The notes beneath the pieces are model-generated. The model searched no databases and was not told the origin of the DNA. It saw only the letters and a program-made list of their open reading frames with translations. The position numbers and the translations under genes are program-made. A stretch of 42,431 nt of DNA from Pandoraea sp. ASV26 (lineage in GTDB: Bacteria > Pseudomonadota > Gammaproteobacteria > Burkholderiales > Burkholderiaceae): the NCBI RefSeq assembly GCF_016428915.1, contig NZ_JAELTP010000044.1, positions 1 through 42,431 on the forward strand, read 5' to 3'. This document shows positions 7,532 through 16,220 of the stretch, in pieces; the stretch's first letter is position 1; each line of letters begins with the position of its first letter.

Positions 7532-9826
7532 TCACTGTGCCCGCTTCGGCACGACATTCAACGCCGACCCCGCCCTGAACCACGCCAGTTGCACGTCGCT
7601 ATAGCTATGCCTGAGCCACAGCGTTTCGTTGCTGCCGTCGGCATGATGCAAAATGCATTGCAACTCGCGCCCCGGGGCGAGACTCGCCAGTCCTACGAGA
7701 TCGATCCGGTCATCGGCACGCACGCGCTCGTAGTCCGCCGGATCGACGAACGTCAGCGCCAGCAACCCCTGCTTCTTCAGATTGGTTTCATGAATGCGCG
7801 CGAAGCTTCGCGCAATGACCGCCATGCCGCCCAGCAACCGCGGTGACAGCGCCGCGTGCTCGCGACTGCTCCCCTCGCCATAGTTGAAGTCGCCCACGAT
7901 CACCCACGGCACATTTGCCGCCCGGTAGGCGCGCGCCGCCTGCGCAGGTGTCACGTCTTCCTCGCCATGCAGCCAGTCGGTCGTGCGTCCCGTCGCGCCG
8001 GTGAACGCATTCGTGCCGCCTGACAGGAGGTTGTCGCTGAAGCGCTCGAGATGACCGCGCAGCTTTAGCCACGGACCGGCGGGCGAGATGTGATCCGTCG
8101 TTGTCTTGCCGCGTGTCTTGATAAGCACAGGCATGCCCTTCGGGTCCTTGCCGTTCCATGCCGGCCACGCACGCAACACCTGAATGCGCTCGCTCGCGGG
8201 ATCGACACTGACCGTCACGTCGCGCCCATTCTCCGGCGGGGCGATGTAATGCGTCGCGCCCTTCGTGAACCCTTGTGGTGGCACCTCCGGCGCGACAGCG
8301 GGCGGCGCGAGGCGGAAGGTCGAACCATCCGGCGCGCTCAGGGTATCGCGTTGCGGATCGAACGAAATCCGGCCTGCGAGCGCCCATGCCGTAACGATCT
8401 CGGGGCTGGCAATCAGATTGACTGTGTTCGGCGAGCCGTCGTTACGACGCGGGAAATTCCGGTTGTAGGAGGTCACGATGGTGTTCGGCGCCGCCACTGC
8501 CGCCGCCGCCCGCCGCCATTGACCGATGCACGGCCCGCAAGCGTTCGCGAGCACCGTGCCGCCCATTGTCGCGAGCGCTTCGAGTTGACCGTCGCGCGCG
8601 ATGGTCGCCCGCACTTGCTCCGAGCCGGGCGTCACCATAAACGGCACGGCTGCCCTCAGCCCGTGCGCCTGCGCCTGACGCGCCACGTCGGCGGCGCGGC
8701 TCATGTCTTCATAAGACGAGTTCGTGCAACTGCCGATGAGCGCAGCGGAAATTGCATCGGACTCGACATCGTTTTCCACCGGCGCCGAACGCGACTTCAT
8801 CTGTGCCGCAAGCTGGGCCACCGTGCGCGCCCGATCCGGCGAATGCGGGCCGACGACGTGCGGCTCCAGCGTCGAAAGATCGATACGAATCACGCGATCG
8901 TAGAACGCCTCGGGATCGGCCTCCACTGCCGGGTCGGGGGCGAGCAACGCCAGATTGGCTTCGATGACCGGCACCAGATCGCCACGGCCGCTGGCGCGCA
9001 AATAGTCGAGCATGCGGGCGTCTGCGGGAAACATAGACGTTGTCGCCCCCAGCTCCGCGCCCATGTTCGTGATCGTCGCCTTGCCGGTCGCGCTGATCGT
9101 GCGGGCGCCCGGACCGATGTATTCGACAATGGCGTTCGTGCCGCCCGAGACGGTCAGCTCAGCCGCCACGCGCAGGATCACATCCTTCGGCGCCGTCCAG
9201 CCACCCAACGCGCCAGTGAGGTACACGGCAATCCGCTTGGGATAGAGCACCTCCCACGGTAGCCCGGCCAGTGCCTCGACGGCGTCGGCACCACCGACCC
9301 CCACCGCACATGCGCCGAGACCACCCGCGTTAGGCGTATGGGAGTCGGTACCGATGATCAACGCGCCGGGGAACGCATAGTTCTCGAGCACCACCTGGTG
9401 AATGATGCCCGCGCCCGGCGCCCAGAAGCCCAGACCGTACTTCGCGGCCGCACTGCGCAAAAACGCATAGACCTCACGATTTTCATCGACGCTGGCGCGC
9501 AGATCCGAGCGTGCGTCGACACGCGCCTGAATCAAATGGTCGCAATGAATGCTGGCGGGCACGGCGACCCGCTCGCGCCCCGTTTGCATGAACTGGAGCA
9601 TGCCGGTCTGTCCCAGCACGTCCTGAAACACGACGCGATCGACGCCAAGCGCGAGATAGCTCGTGCCCGGCACCAACGGCTGTGTCTCCGGATCGCTCAG
9701 ATGACCGAGCAATACCGACTCAGACAGTGTGAGCGGATGGCCCAGACGGCGACGCACGACGGCCAATCGATCGGCCATATCGGCATAGAGACGCGTGAGC
9801 GCTTCGGGGGAAATGAATTGAGACAT
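7532..9826 (-). CDS. Aconitate hydratase-family protein (mitochondrial-like length)
   Basis: A 764-residue [4Fe-4S] hydro-lyase of the aconitase family. The cluster cysteines are C367 in IGSCTNSS and C430/C433 in NACGPCIGQW. Substrate-contact stretches GTDSHTPNAGGLGACAVGVG and the C-terminal swivel domain with GEGSSREHAALSPRLLGG are present. The length is shorter than AcnA/AcnB and close to the mitochondrial type. Aconitase interconverts citrate and isocitrate; relatives act on methylcitrate or homoaconitate. The ATG at 9826 is preceded by an AAGGAG site at good spacing. It is alone and divergent from a LysR regulator, a setting typical of an accessory, conditionally expressed isoenzyme rather than the housekeeping one. 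Confidence 0.88.
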   Translation of the reverse strand: MSQFISPEALTRLYADMADRLAVVRRRLGHPLTLSESVLLGHLSDPETQPLVPGTSYLALGVDRVVFQDVLGQTGMLQFMQTGRERVAVPASIHCDHLIQARVDARSDLRASVDENREVYAFLRSAAAKYGLGFWAPGAGIIHQVVLENYAFPGALIIGTDSHTPNAGGLGACAVGVGGADAVEALAGLPWEVLYPKRIAVYLTGALGGWTAPKDVILRVAAELTVSGGTNAIVEYIGPGARTISATGKATITNMGAELGATTSMFPADARMLDYLRASGRGDLVPVIEANLALLAPDPAVEADPEAFYDRVIRIDLSTLEPHVVGPHSPDRARTVAQLAAQMKSRSAPVENDVESDAISAALIGSCTNSSYEDMSRAADVARQAQAHGLRAAVPFMVTPGSEQVRATIARDGQLEALATMGGTVLANACGPCIGQWRRAAAAVAAPNTIVTSYNRNFPRRNDGSPNTVNLIASPEIVTAWALAGRISFDPQRDTLSAPDGSTFRLAPPAVAPEVPPQGFTKGATHYIAPPENGRDVTVSVDPASERIQVLRAWPAWNGKDPKGMPVLIKTRGKTTTDHISPAGPWLKLRGHLERFSDNLLSGGTNAFTGATGRTTDWLHGEEDVTPAQAARAYRAANVPWVIVGDFNYGEGSSREHAALSPRLLGGMAVIARSFARIHETNLKKQGLLALTFVDPADYERVRADDRIDLVGLASLAPGRELQCILHHADGSNETLWLRHSYSDVQLAWFRAGSALNVVPKRAQ

Positions 9827-9944
9827 CGATCACTCCTTTTATCAGGCATTTGTGGGGGGGATGGGTGCGATCGCAGGACGCATTCTGGCGCCCGTCTCAA
9901 CGGCGGTAAAATGAATTTATCTATCCGATTACTCAATTTTTCTT

Positions 9945-10835
9945 ATGAAAATCGACATCCTTGGCGTGCAGGCATTCGTAGCCATTGCAGATCGCGGCGG
10001 GTTTCAAAACGCGGCCGATGCGCTGTCCGTCACGCAAACGGCGATCACACAGCGGTTGCGCAAGCTGGAAGACTATTTGGGGGTGATGTTGTTCGAGCGC
10101 ACTACGCGTTCGGTGTCGCTCACACAGATCGGGCGGGATTTTCTGCCGCAGGCCAGACGCCTGCTCGATGAGTTGTCCGACGCACTCACGGAGATTCGTG
10201 AAAGCGGACAGGCCGCCCGTGGGGACGTCTCGATTGCTTGCGTGCCAACGGCAGGCGTGCAGTTTCTACCGAGCATTCTGCAGACGTACGCGCAGGCGTT
10301 TCCCCACAACCGTGTGCGCGTGCTCGATCACGCCTCGTCGGCAGTGACCGATGCCGTGCTGCGCCGCGAAGCGGAATTCGGCATCCACATTGCGGGCACG
10401 CGCCATGCCGATCTGATCGGTTTGCCCGTCGCACAGGATCAGTTCGTGCTGATCTGCCATACGAGCCATCCGCTCGCGCGTCGGCGTCGAGTGTCGTGGC
10501 GCAGCCTGTCGTCGTATCCGCTGATCTTCGCGGGTCAGGTCAGCGCCAACCGGTCGTTGCTCGACGGTGCGCTCGGAGACGTCGACTTGCAGCCGCACTT
10601 TGAAGTACAGCGCAGTTCGACGGCCGTGGGCATGGTGGCCGAGGGCGTCGCAGCGGCCGTGGTGCCGCGTCTGGCCATTCAGAAGGGCGCCTATCCCGAG
10701 ATCCGGGTCATCGATCTGGTAGAGCCGGTGATCGTTCGCACGCTGGTGCTGGTCACGCGGCGCGGCGCGCAGTTGTCGCCCGCCGCGCAGGCGCTCTATG
10801 ACCTGATCGCATCGCAAGCAACGATCGCCGGTTGA
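9945..10835 (+). CDS. LysR-family transcriptional regulator divergent from aconitase
   Basis: A 296-residue LysR-type regulator. The winged HTH is clear (ADRGGFQNAADALSVTQTAI then TQRLRKLEDYLG, about residues 15-46), with the standard start MKIDILGVQAFVAIA. The effector domain follows from about residue 88 (GDVSIACVPTAGVQFLPSIL). The ATG at 9945 has no good Shine-Dalgarno, only an AT-rich leader, as in several regulators here. The 118-base gap to the divergent aconitase-family gene makes that gene the likely target. Its inducer is not known and the site it binds is not obvious to me. Confidence 0.87.
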   Translation: MKIDILGVQAFVAIADRGGFQNAADALSVTQTAITQRLRKLEDYLGVMLFERTTRSVSLTQIGRDFLPQARRLLDELSDALTEIRESGQAARGDVSIACVPTAGVQFLPSILQTYAQAFPHNRVRVLDHASSAVTDAVLRREAEFGIHIAGTRHADLIGLPVAQDQFVLICHTSHPLARRRRVSWRSLSSYPLIFAGQVSANRSLLDGALGDVDLQPHFEVQRSSTAVGMVAEGVAAAVVPRLAIQKGAYPEIRVIDLVEPVIVRTLVLVTRRGAQLSPAAQALYDLIASQATIAG

Positions 10836-10871
10836 AGGTGTCGCGGTTGCGGTGTCTCACTGCGCAGTGAC

Positions 10872-11930
10872 CTATTGCCGAGGCGACGGGACGATGCCTT
10901 CCTGCGCCATCAGGGTGAGGTTGCCGCCCATGCGCGGGTCTTTGAACGGGCCGGCCGCATGCATCGCGTCGAAGCGCAGCGGATCGGGCGACCGAAGGCG
11001 ATAGAACTCGACCCATCCGCTTGAGGCCTTCGGTGTCGCCGTCTCCTGTGCGACACCCGCCTGCGCGTTGAACCACGAGGGATCGCGATACCCATCGGCG
11101 ACGCGCGCCGCCAGTCGCTCCAGCGCGCCTTGGCGGTACGTGTACCAGTCCTCGCCGAGCAAGCGCGCCATCTCAGCCATGAGCACCAGCGGTGCCGTCG
11201 CGTAATCGTGGTAATGGAGGGCCAGACGCTTGCGCGCCATCTCCATCGGCAGGCTGCCATCGGGTTCGATGGCATCGATGCCCGTGCGATAGATGCCTTG
11301 GGCAATCGTCAACAGCCTGTCGTCACGCGTGGCGACAGCCGTCGCCATGACGCCCACGCCAGTCCAGTAGTAGTGATTGTTGCGCTTGTGCTTGGGGTTG
11401 TCCCAGTAAGCGAGATTCGCCGCCGACAGACGCCGCAGCCAAGACTCGATGGACGCACGCTGCTGCGGTGTGGCCAGCGCCTGCGTGCGCAGATAGGCCA
11501 TTGCCACGGCGCCATGCGTCCATTGACGCATGTAATCCGACTGGTCGTTGTTCACGTGCTCCATGCGACCGAGCATGGCGCCGCTGCTCGCCCACGCATC
11601 GAGCCACGTCAGCGCGCAACGTCCGGCCGCTTCCTGTGCGCCCTCTGCTCCCTGCGCGCTCGTGCCGCCCTTGGCGTACGCGTCGGCCATTTTGGCCACA
11701 TGCGCGGCGAAATCGTTGAGCGGTTTGACGGCGGCCTCGTTCTGCGCCTTGAGCCGGGGGTCGATCACCGAACCGGCAGCGTCGGCGTAATAGCCCATCG
11801 CGCGGATGTCGGGACTGCCGGGCGGCGGCGCGGGGCAATCGTTCTGCGCCGCGAAAGCGTTGATGTGAAACAGCATGGCGACGAACCCTGCAAAGGGGAG
11901 TAACCGGAAACTCATCGAATGGCGTTGCAT
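10872..11930 (-). CDS. Alginate lyase family protein (PL5-like), exported
   Basis: A 352-residue exported protein of the alginate lyase domain family (PL5, AlgL-like). A signal peptide (SFRLLPFAGFVAMLFHINAF) ends at AFA-AQ near residue 27. The hallmark KHKRNNHYYW gives N185 and H186, matching the Asn-His pair of the AlgL active site; the upstream SWLRRLSAANLAYWDNPKHK and the alpha-helical toroid pattern also fit. AlgL cleaves polymannuronate by beta-elimination in the periplasm. No alginate biosynthesis genes are in view, so a scavenging or biofilm-related role is inferred. The ATG at 11930 has AAGGAT upstream. It sits 17 bases after a LysR gene, probably in one operon. Confidence 0.78.
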   Translation of the reverse strand: MQRHSMSFRLLPFAGFVAMLFHINAFAAQNDCPAPPPGSPDIRAMGYYADAAGSVIDPRLKAQNEAAVKPLNDFAAHVAKMADAYAKGGTSAQGAEGAQEAAGRCALTWLDAWASSGAMLGRMEHVNNDQSDYMRQWTHGAVAMAYLRTQALATPQQRASIESWLRRLSAANLAYWDNPKHKRNNHYYWTGVGVMATAVATRDDRLLTIAQGIYRTGIDAIEPDGSLPMEMARKRLALHYHDYATAPLVLMAEMARLLGEDWYTYRQGALERLAARVADGYRDPSWFNAQAGVAQETATPKASSGWVEFYRLRSPDPLRFDAMHAAGPFKDPRMGGNLTLMAQEGIVPSPRQ

Positions 11931-11947
11931 CTTTCTTATCCTTGCCC

Positions 11948-12844
11948 TCACCCTTGCGCCGCCTGCGCCAGCATCCATTCCCGGAACTGTTGCAGCGCGG
12001 TGCGCTGTTGCAACCGCTCTCGCGGATAACACAGGTAATGCCCGTGACACGGCACGTCGACATCGGCCTCCACCGGCTCGACGAGACGCCCGGCGGCCAC
12101 CGCCTCGCGCGCGAGAAACGCCGGCACCAGTCCAACGCCCATGCCCGCCTCTGCCGCTTGCAATAGCACCGAGTACTGCTCGAAGCGCGGCCCGGGACGT
12201 TGCGCATGCGGCACCACGTCGTAGCGTGCCGCCCATGTACCCCACACCTCTTCCGCCTGGTTGTGCACCAGCCTCGGCGCACGGGCAATGTCCGCCACGT
12301 CGGCCAGCGGATAGTGCGCGAGGAACGACGGCGCGCATACCGGCACGAACCGGCGTCCGTCGAGATAGTCGCTCACCACGCCCTCCCAAGTGCCGTCACC
12401 GTACCGCACGGCGGCGTCCAGCGTGAAGGGAAACGCATCGCCATGCGACAGATGCCGGCTGAAGCTCAGTGTCACGCCCGGCGTTCGCGCCAGAAAATCG
12501 GGCAGACGCGGAATCAGCCATTTGGTCGTGAACGTCGGCACGCTCGCAATGGTCAGCAAATCGCATTCCCCTCGCGAGGTCATCAGTTCCAGCGACGCAT
12601 TGCCGATCTCGCGCAGCGGTTCGGCCACGCGCTCATGATAGCGGCGCCCGGCGTCGGTAAGCGAGAGATTGCGCCCCTCACGAACGAACAGTGGCGTGCC
12701 CACCAGCGTCTCCAAGGCGGCGATCTGACGGCTCACGGCACTGGGCGTAAGCCCCAGTTCACGGGCGGCACGAGAAAAATTCAAGTGCCTCGCGGCACTG
12801 GTGAACGCGAGCAATTCGGCAACGTTGGGATAGCAATGGCGCAT
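11948..12844 (-). CDS. LysR-family transcriptional regulator (GcvA-like)
   Basis: A 298-residue LysR regulator. The HTH reads SAARHLNFSRAARELGLTPS followed by AVSRQIAALE (about residues 15-44), a pattern common to GcvA/AmpR-type members, with LSLTDAGRRYHERV and an effector domain after it. I start it at ATG 12844 (MRHCYPNVAELLAF), where homology-like sequence begins; the frame stays open upstream without protein character. It is in the same direction as the PL5-like lyase 17 bases downstream, so it probably controls its own operon, and it is also divergent from the ABC operon starting at 13086. Either or both may be targets. The 241-base gap 12845-13085 shows no other gene. Confidence 0.86.
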   Translation of the reverse strand: MRHCYPNVAELLAFTSAARHLNFSRAARELGLTPSAVSRQIAALETLVGTPLFVREGRNLSLTDAGRRYHERVAEPLREIGNASLELMTSRGECDLLTIASVPTFTTKWLIPRLPDFLARTPGVTLSFSRHLSHGDAFPFTLDAAVRYGDGTWEGVVSDYLDGRRFVPVCAPSFLAHYPLADVADIARAPRLVHNQAEEVWGTWAARYDVVPHAQRPGPRFEQYSVLLQAAEAGMGVGLVPAFLAREAVAAGRLVEPVEADVDVPCHGHYLCYPRERLQQRTALQQFREWMLAQAAQG

Positions 12845-13085
12845 CGGAGAGGTCGGGCGGGCGTGGGTTTGCAGGAGATGGCGGCCACTTTTGCAGGCTC
12901 GCCATCTATTCCGTTTTCGCACAGAACGATGCCCGATTTGTGTGTTTTCTTCATGACGATGACATGTCGGACCACGACACTTGCGGCCAACGTCGATTCG
13001 GCTGTCAGCCTCCCTGTGCAAGGGATGGCGAGACGTCCGGGCGGCCCAAGCGATTTTGTTACCGTATGCCGTTCAGGTTTCCCCG

Positions 13086-13985
13086 ATGTCCGACGCTCAC
13101 GCCGACCGCCTTGCCCCAACTGTGCCGCCCCGGCACAGCCCAGCGCCTGCTCACGCCGGTGTGACGGGGCATTCGCCGCAGCGCGCTCGCCCGGGTGCGC
13201 TGGTCTGGATCGTGCGAATCGTGGCCGCCCTATTCCTGATCTACCTGTGTCTGCCGGTGCTGTTGCTGCTGATTGGCGCGTTCGGACAGACGTGGACCAA
13301 CACCGTGTTGCCGACCGGCATTACCGGTCACTGGTTCAGCGAACTAGCCGGCGATCCGTCGTTTCGCCGCGCGTTCTCCACCAGCCTCATCGTGGCGCTG
13401 AGTTGCTGCGTGATGAGCGCTGTCGTGGGTCTTCCGCTCGCCTACACACTGCATCATCGTGCGCGTCACGGACACGGCGCCATCGTCCGGCTCGTGACGC
13501 TGATGCCAGTGGCCGTGCCCGCGCTGACGCTCGGCTTCGGCTACATCGCGGTGTTCAGCGGCGACACGCTGCCGTGGCTGGGCTCGCTCTGGCTGCTGGT
13601 GCTGGCGCACACGGTGCTCACGCTGCCGTACCTCACACAAACGCTGCTTGCCGATCTGCGCCATCTCGACATCGCCAGGCTCGAAGATTGCGCGGCCACG
13701 CTCGGCGCGTCGCCTTTGCGTCAGTTCCTGAGCATTGCCGTGCCGAACCTCACGCACAGTCTGGTGGCCGGACTGGTGATGGTCGCGGCACTGTCCATCG
13801 GCGAGTTCCAGATCTCCAATCTCATCGCGGGCTTCCGCTATCGCAACTATCCGGTGGTGCTGCTCCAAGCGTTCTACGGTGCCACCGGCTTCGCCTGCGC
13901 CGCGACCGTTGTGCTGCTCGTGCTCGCGCTCGCCGCGACCGGCATGTCGATCGTTGCCGCCTCCCGCCAGAAGGTCAGTTCATGA
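13086..13985 (+). CDS. ABC transporter permease, Fe3+/phosphonate/polyamine type
   Basis: A 299-residue inner-membrane permease. About six hydrophobic segments are visible, the first at VRIVAALFLIYLCLPVLLLL after a long Pro/Ala-rich cytoplasmic N-terminus. The ATPase-contact (EAA) loop reads DCAATLGASPLRQFLSIAVP, and GEFQISNLIAG is typical of the PotC/ThiP/AfuB group. The start is ATG 13086, with an upstream in-frame extension rejected as non-protein-like. Its stop overlaps the ATPase start as ATGA, so the two are translationally coupled. It pairs with the second permease at 16221 to form the membrane channel. Confidence 0.85.
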   Translation: MSDAHADRLAPTVPPRHSPAPAHAGVTGHSPQRARPGALVWIVRIVAALFLIYLCLPVLLLLIGAFGQTWTNTVLPTGITGHWFSELAGDPSFRRAFSTSLIVALSCCVMSAVVGLPLAYTLHHRARHGHGAIVRLVTLMPVAVPALTLGFGYIAVFSGDTLPWLGSLWLLVLAHTVLTLPYLTQTLLADLRHLDIARLEDCAATLGASPLRQFLSIAVPNLTHSLVAGLVMVAALSIGEFQISNLIAGFRYRNYPVVLLQAFYGATGFACAATVVLLVLALAATGMSIVAASRQKVSS

Positions 13986-15028
13986 GTCTCACGCTCGAAA
14001 ACGTCAGCTTCCGCTACCCCACTTCAGCCGGTTCCGCACAGGGGCTCGACGACATTAGCCTGCAAGCGCGCCAAGGCGAATTGCTCGCCGTGATGGGCCG
14101 CAGCGGCTCGGGCAAGTCGACGGTGCTGCGACTGGTCGCCGGGCTGCTCGACGGCTATCACGGACGCATTGCCATCGGCGGCGAAGACGTCGGCGGTGTG
14201 CCCGTGTGGCGCCGCCACGTCGGCATGGTGTTCCAGCAATACGCGCTGTTCCCCCATCTGAGCGTTGCCGAGAACGTGGCGTACGGCCTGCGCATGCGCG
14301 GCGTAAAAGCGGCCGAGCGTGAGCGCGCGGCACTCGACATGCTGGCCCGCGTGGGGCTGGCCGAATTCGCCGGGCGCCGGCCCGCCTCGCTCTCTGGCGG
14401 TCAGCAGCAACGCGTGGCGCTGGCTCGCGCACTGGCCGTCTCCCCGCGCGTGCTGCTGCTCGACGAGCCGCTTGCCGCCCTCGACGCCGGTATCCGTCAG
14501 CAGTTACGCGACGAAATTCGCGCGCTGCAACAAGCCAGCGGCGCCACGACACTCATCGTCACGCACGATCGCGACGAAGCGTTGAGTCTGGCCGATCGCG
14601 TGGCCGTGATCGACAACGGACGTCTGTTGCAGATCGACACGCCGCAGCGCTTGTACGACGCTCCCGCGTGCGCCACGGTCGCGAGCTTCACCGGCTTGGC
14701 GACCGTCCTGCCCGCACGCGTGACGCGCCCCGGCATGGTCGACGTCGGCTTCGCCGAGTTGCGCGTGGACACCGGCGCGTGGCGGCCGGGGTACGCCGTC
14801 TCGCTGCTCGTGCGCCCGGAACACATTCAATGCGATCCCCCGGTGGCCACCGTCAACCGTCTGGACGGACGTCCGGGCGCCGTGCGCTTCTTCGGGGCCA
14901 CGTGCCGCTTCGACTTCCTGCCCGACGGCGCCACGACGCCACTGCTCGGCGAGAGCCGCACGCCGGCCACGCTGGCCGTCGCGCTCGATCCCGCGCATCT
15001 GCGCGTACTGCCGCCGGCTGTGAACTGA
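13982..15028 (+). CDS. ABC transporter ATP-binding protein
   Basis: A 348-residue ATPase with every nucleotide-binding motif intact: Walker A GRSGSGKST (39-47), Q-loop FQQYALFPHL, signature LSGGQQQR (137-144), Walker B VLLLDEPLAALD with D161/E162, and switch His195 in VTHDRDEA. A C-terminal TOBE-like regulatory domain (about 235-348) puts it in the PotA/FbpC/PhnT group that pairs with two permeases. It overlaps the preceding permease by ATGA. An in-frame open stretch continues far upstream but is the permease region in another frame. The substrate follows from the binding protein, which is Fe3+/phosphonate/polyamine-like. Confidence 0.9.
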   Translation: MSLTLENVSFRYPTSAGSAQGLDDISLQARQGELLAVMGRSGSGKSTVLRLVAGLLDGYHGRIAIGGEDVGGVPVWRRHVGMVFQQYALFPHLSVAENVAYGLRMRGVKAAERERAALDMLARVGLAEFAGRRPASLSGGQQQRVALARALAVSPRVLLLDEPLAALDAGIRQQLRDEIRALQQASGATTLIVTHDRDEALSLADRVAVIDNGRLLQIDTPQRLYDAPACATVASFTGLATVLPARVTRPGMVDVGFAELRVDTGAWRPGYAVSLLVRPEHIQCDPPVATVNRLDGRPGAVRFFGATCRFDFLPDGATTPLLGESRTPATLAVALDPAHLRVLPPAVN

Positions 15029-15078
15029 TGCGCAACTCGCCGAATTCCTTACCTCATGCCCCCGATGGAGCTATGTCG

Positions 15079-16209
15079 ATGATTCACCCCGCTGCTTCCC
15101 TGCGTTCGCGCGCTGCCCTGCCGTCGCTGGCCACCCTCGCCGTCTCTTTCGCGCTGCTTGCCGGCGCCGCAGGCTCGGCCTTCGCGCAAGCGAGCCCCCC
15201 CGGCACGGCGGCCGCACCGCTTTACCCGGGCGAAGCCGAGTTGTACGCGAAGGCCGCCGAAGAAGGTCTGGTGGTGTCGTTCGACACGGGGCCGGAATGG
15301 GCCAACTGGAAGGCGCTGTTCGCCGAATTCCGCAAGCGCTATCCGAAGGTCGAGATCACGTACAACGACATCGGCTCGGCCGCGACCGTGGTGGCGCTCG
15401 ACAAGTCGCGCCGCCGTCCGCAGGCCGACACGGCCTACTACTTTGCAGGCTCGGCACTCGACGCCGTGCAGAAGGATGTCGTGGCCCCGTTCAAGCCGAT
15501 CAACTTCGACACGCTGCCGAAGGTCTTCCGCGACAACGACGGCCGCTGGTTCACGATCCACTCGCTGAACATCGCGTTCCTCGTGAACACGAAACTGGTC
15601 AAGAACGTGCCGCAGTCATGGGCGGATCTGCTCAAGCCCGAGTACAAGAACGCCGTGGTCTATCTGGACCCGCGCTCGACCGGTCAGGGTCAGGTGGCCG
15701 TGTTCGCCGCCGCCTATGCCTTCGGTGGCAACGTCGACAATCCGAAGCCGGGCGCCGAGTTCTTCGGCAAGCTGCGCGAGGCCGGCAACGTGATGCGTGT
15801 GGAAGGCACCACGCCGTACGCCAAGTTCGTCAAGGGTGAGATCCCCATTCTGATTGGCTACGAAAACGACGGTCTGAAGGCCAAGTACACCGACGGCATG
15901 GGCGACGCCGCACAGGTCGTGATCCCGAAGGAGGCCAGCGTGTCGGCGCCCTACGCGATCAGCCTCGTCAAAAACGGCCCGAACCCGGACGCCGCCAAGC
16001 TCTGGCTGAACCTCATCATGAGCCCGGTCGGTCAGGCCCTCTTCGCCCAAGGCTACGTGCGCCCGGCCGTGCCCGGCGTGCCGCTCACGGCCGAGATGCG
16101 CGCCCGCATGCCGGACGCCCCGCAAGTCCACCCGCTCGACGTGGCCCGCGCGGCGGCGCAAAAGGCCGAAGTCGATCGCCTGTGGTCGGCGGCCGCGCTC
16201 GCCAAGTGA
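15079..16209 (+). CDS. ABC transporter substrate-binding protein (AfuA/PhnS/PotD-like)
   Basis: A 376-residue periplasmic binding protein. The signal peptide (SLATLAVSFALLAGAAGSAF, cleavage near AFA-Q) is followed by mature sequence of the COG1840-like iron/phosphonate/spermidine group: LYAKAAEEGLVVSFDTGPEW, then NIAFLVNTKLVKNVPQSWAD and LLKPEYKNAVVYLDPRSTG. No obvious tyrosine pair for Fe3+ can be assigned, so an organic ligand such as 2-aminoethylphosphonate or a polyamine is possible. ATG 15079 has GGAG eight bases upstream; ATG 15073 and ATG 15028, the latter overlapping the ATPase stop, are in-frame alternatives. It sits between the ATPase and the second permease in one operon. Confidence 0.87.
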   Translation: MIHPAASLRSRAALPSLATLAVSFALLAGAAGSAFAQASPPGTAAAPLYPGEAELYAKAAEEGLVVSFDTGPEWANWKALFAEFRKRYPKVEITYNDIGSAATVVALDKSRRRPQADTAYYFAGSALDAVQKDVVAPFKPINFDTLPKVFRDNDGRWFTIHSLNIAFLVNTKLVKNVPQSWADLLKPEYKNAVVYLDPRSTGQGQVAVFAAAYAFGGNVDNPKPGAEFFGKLREAGNVMRVEGTTPYAKFVKGEIPILIGYENDGLKAKYTDGMGDAAQVVIPKEASVSAPYAISLVKNGPNPDAAKLWLNLIMSPVGQALFAQGYVRPAVPGVPLTAEMRARMPDAPQVHPLDVARAAAQKAEVDRLWSAAALAK

Positions 16210-16220
16210 GATCTCGCGTC

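Noticed and set aside
12200-13981. In-frame upstream extension of the ABC ATPase at 13982
   Set aside because: It overlaps the LysR and permease genes on other frames and has no ATPase character; the ATGA-coupled start at 13982 gives normal length.
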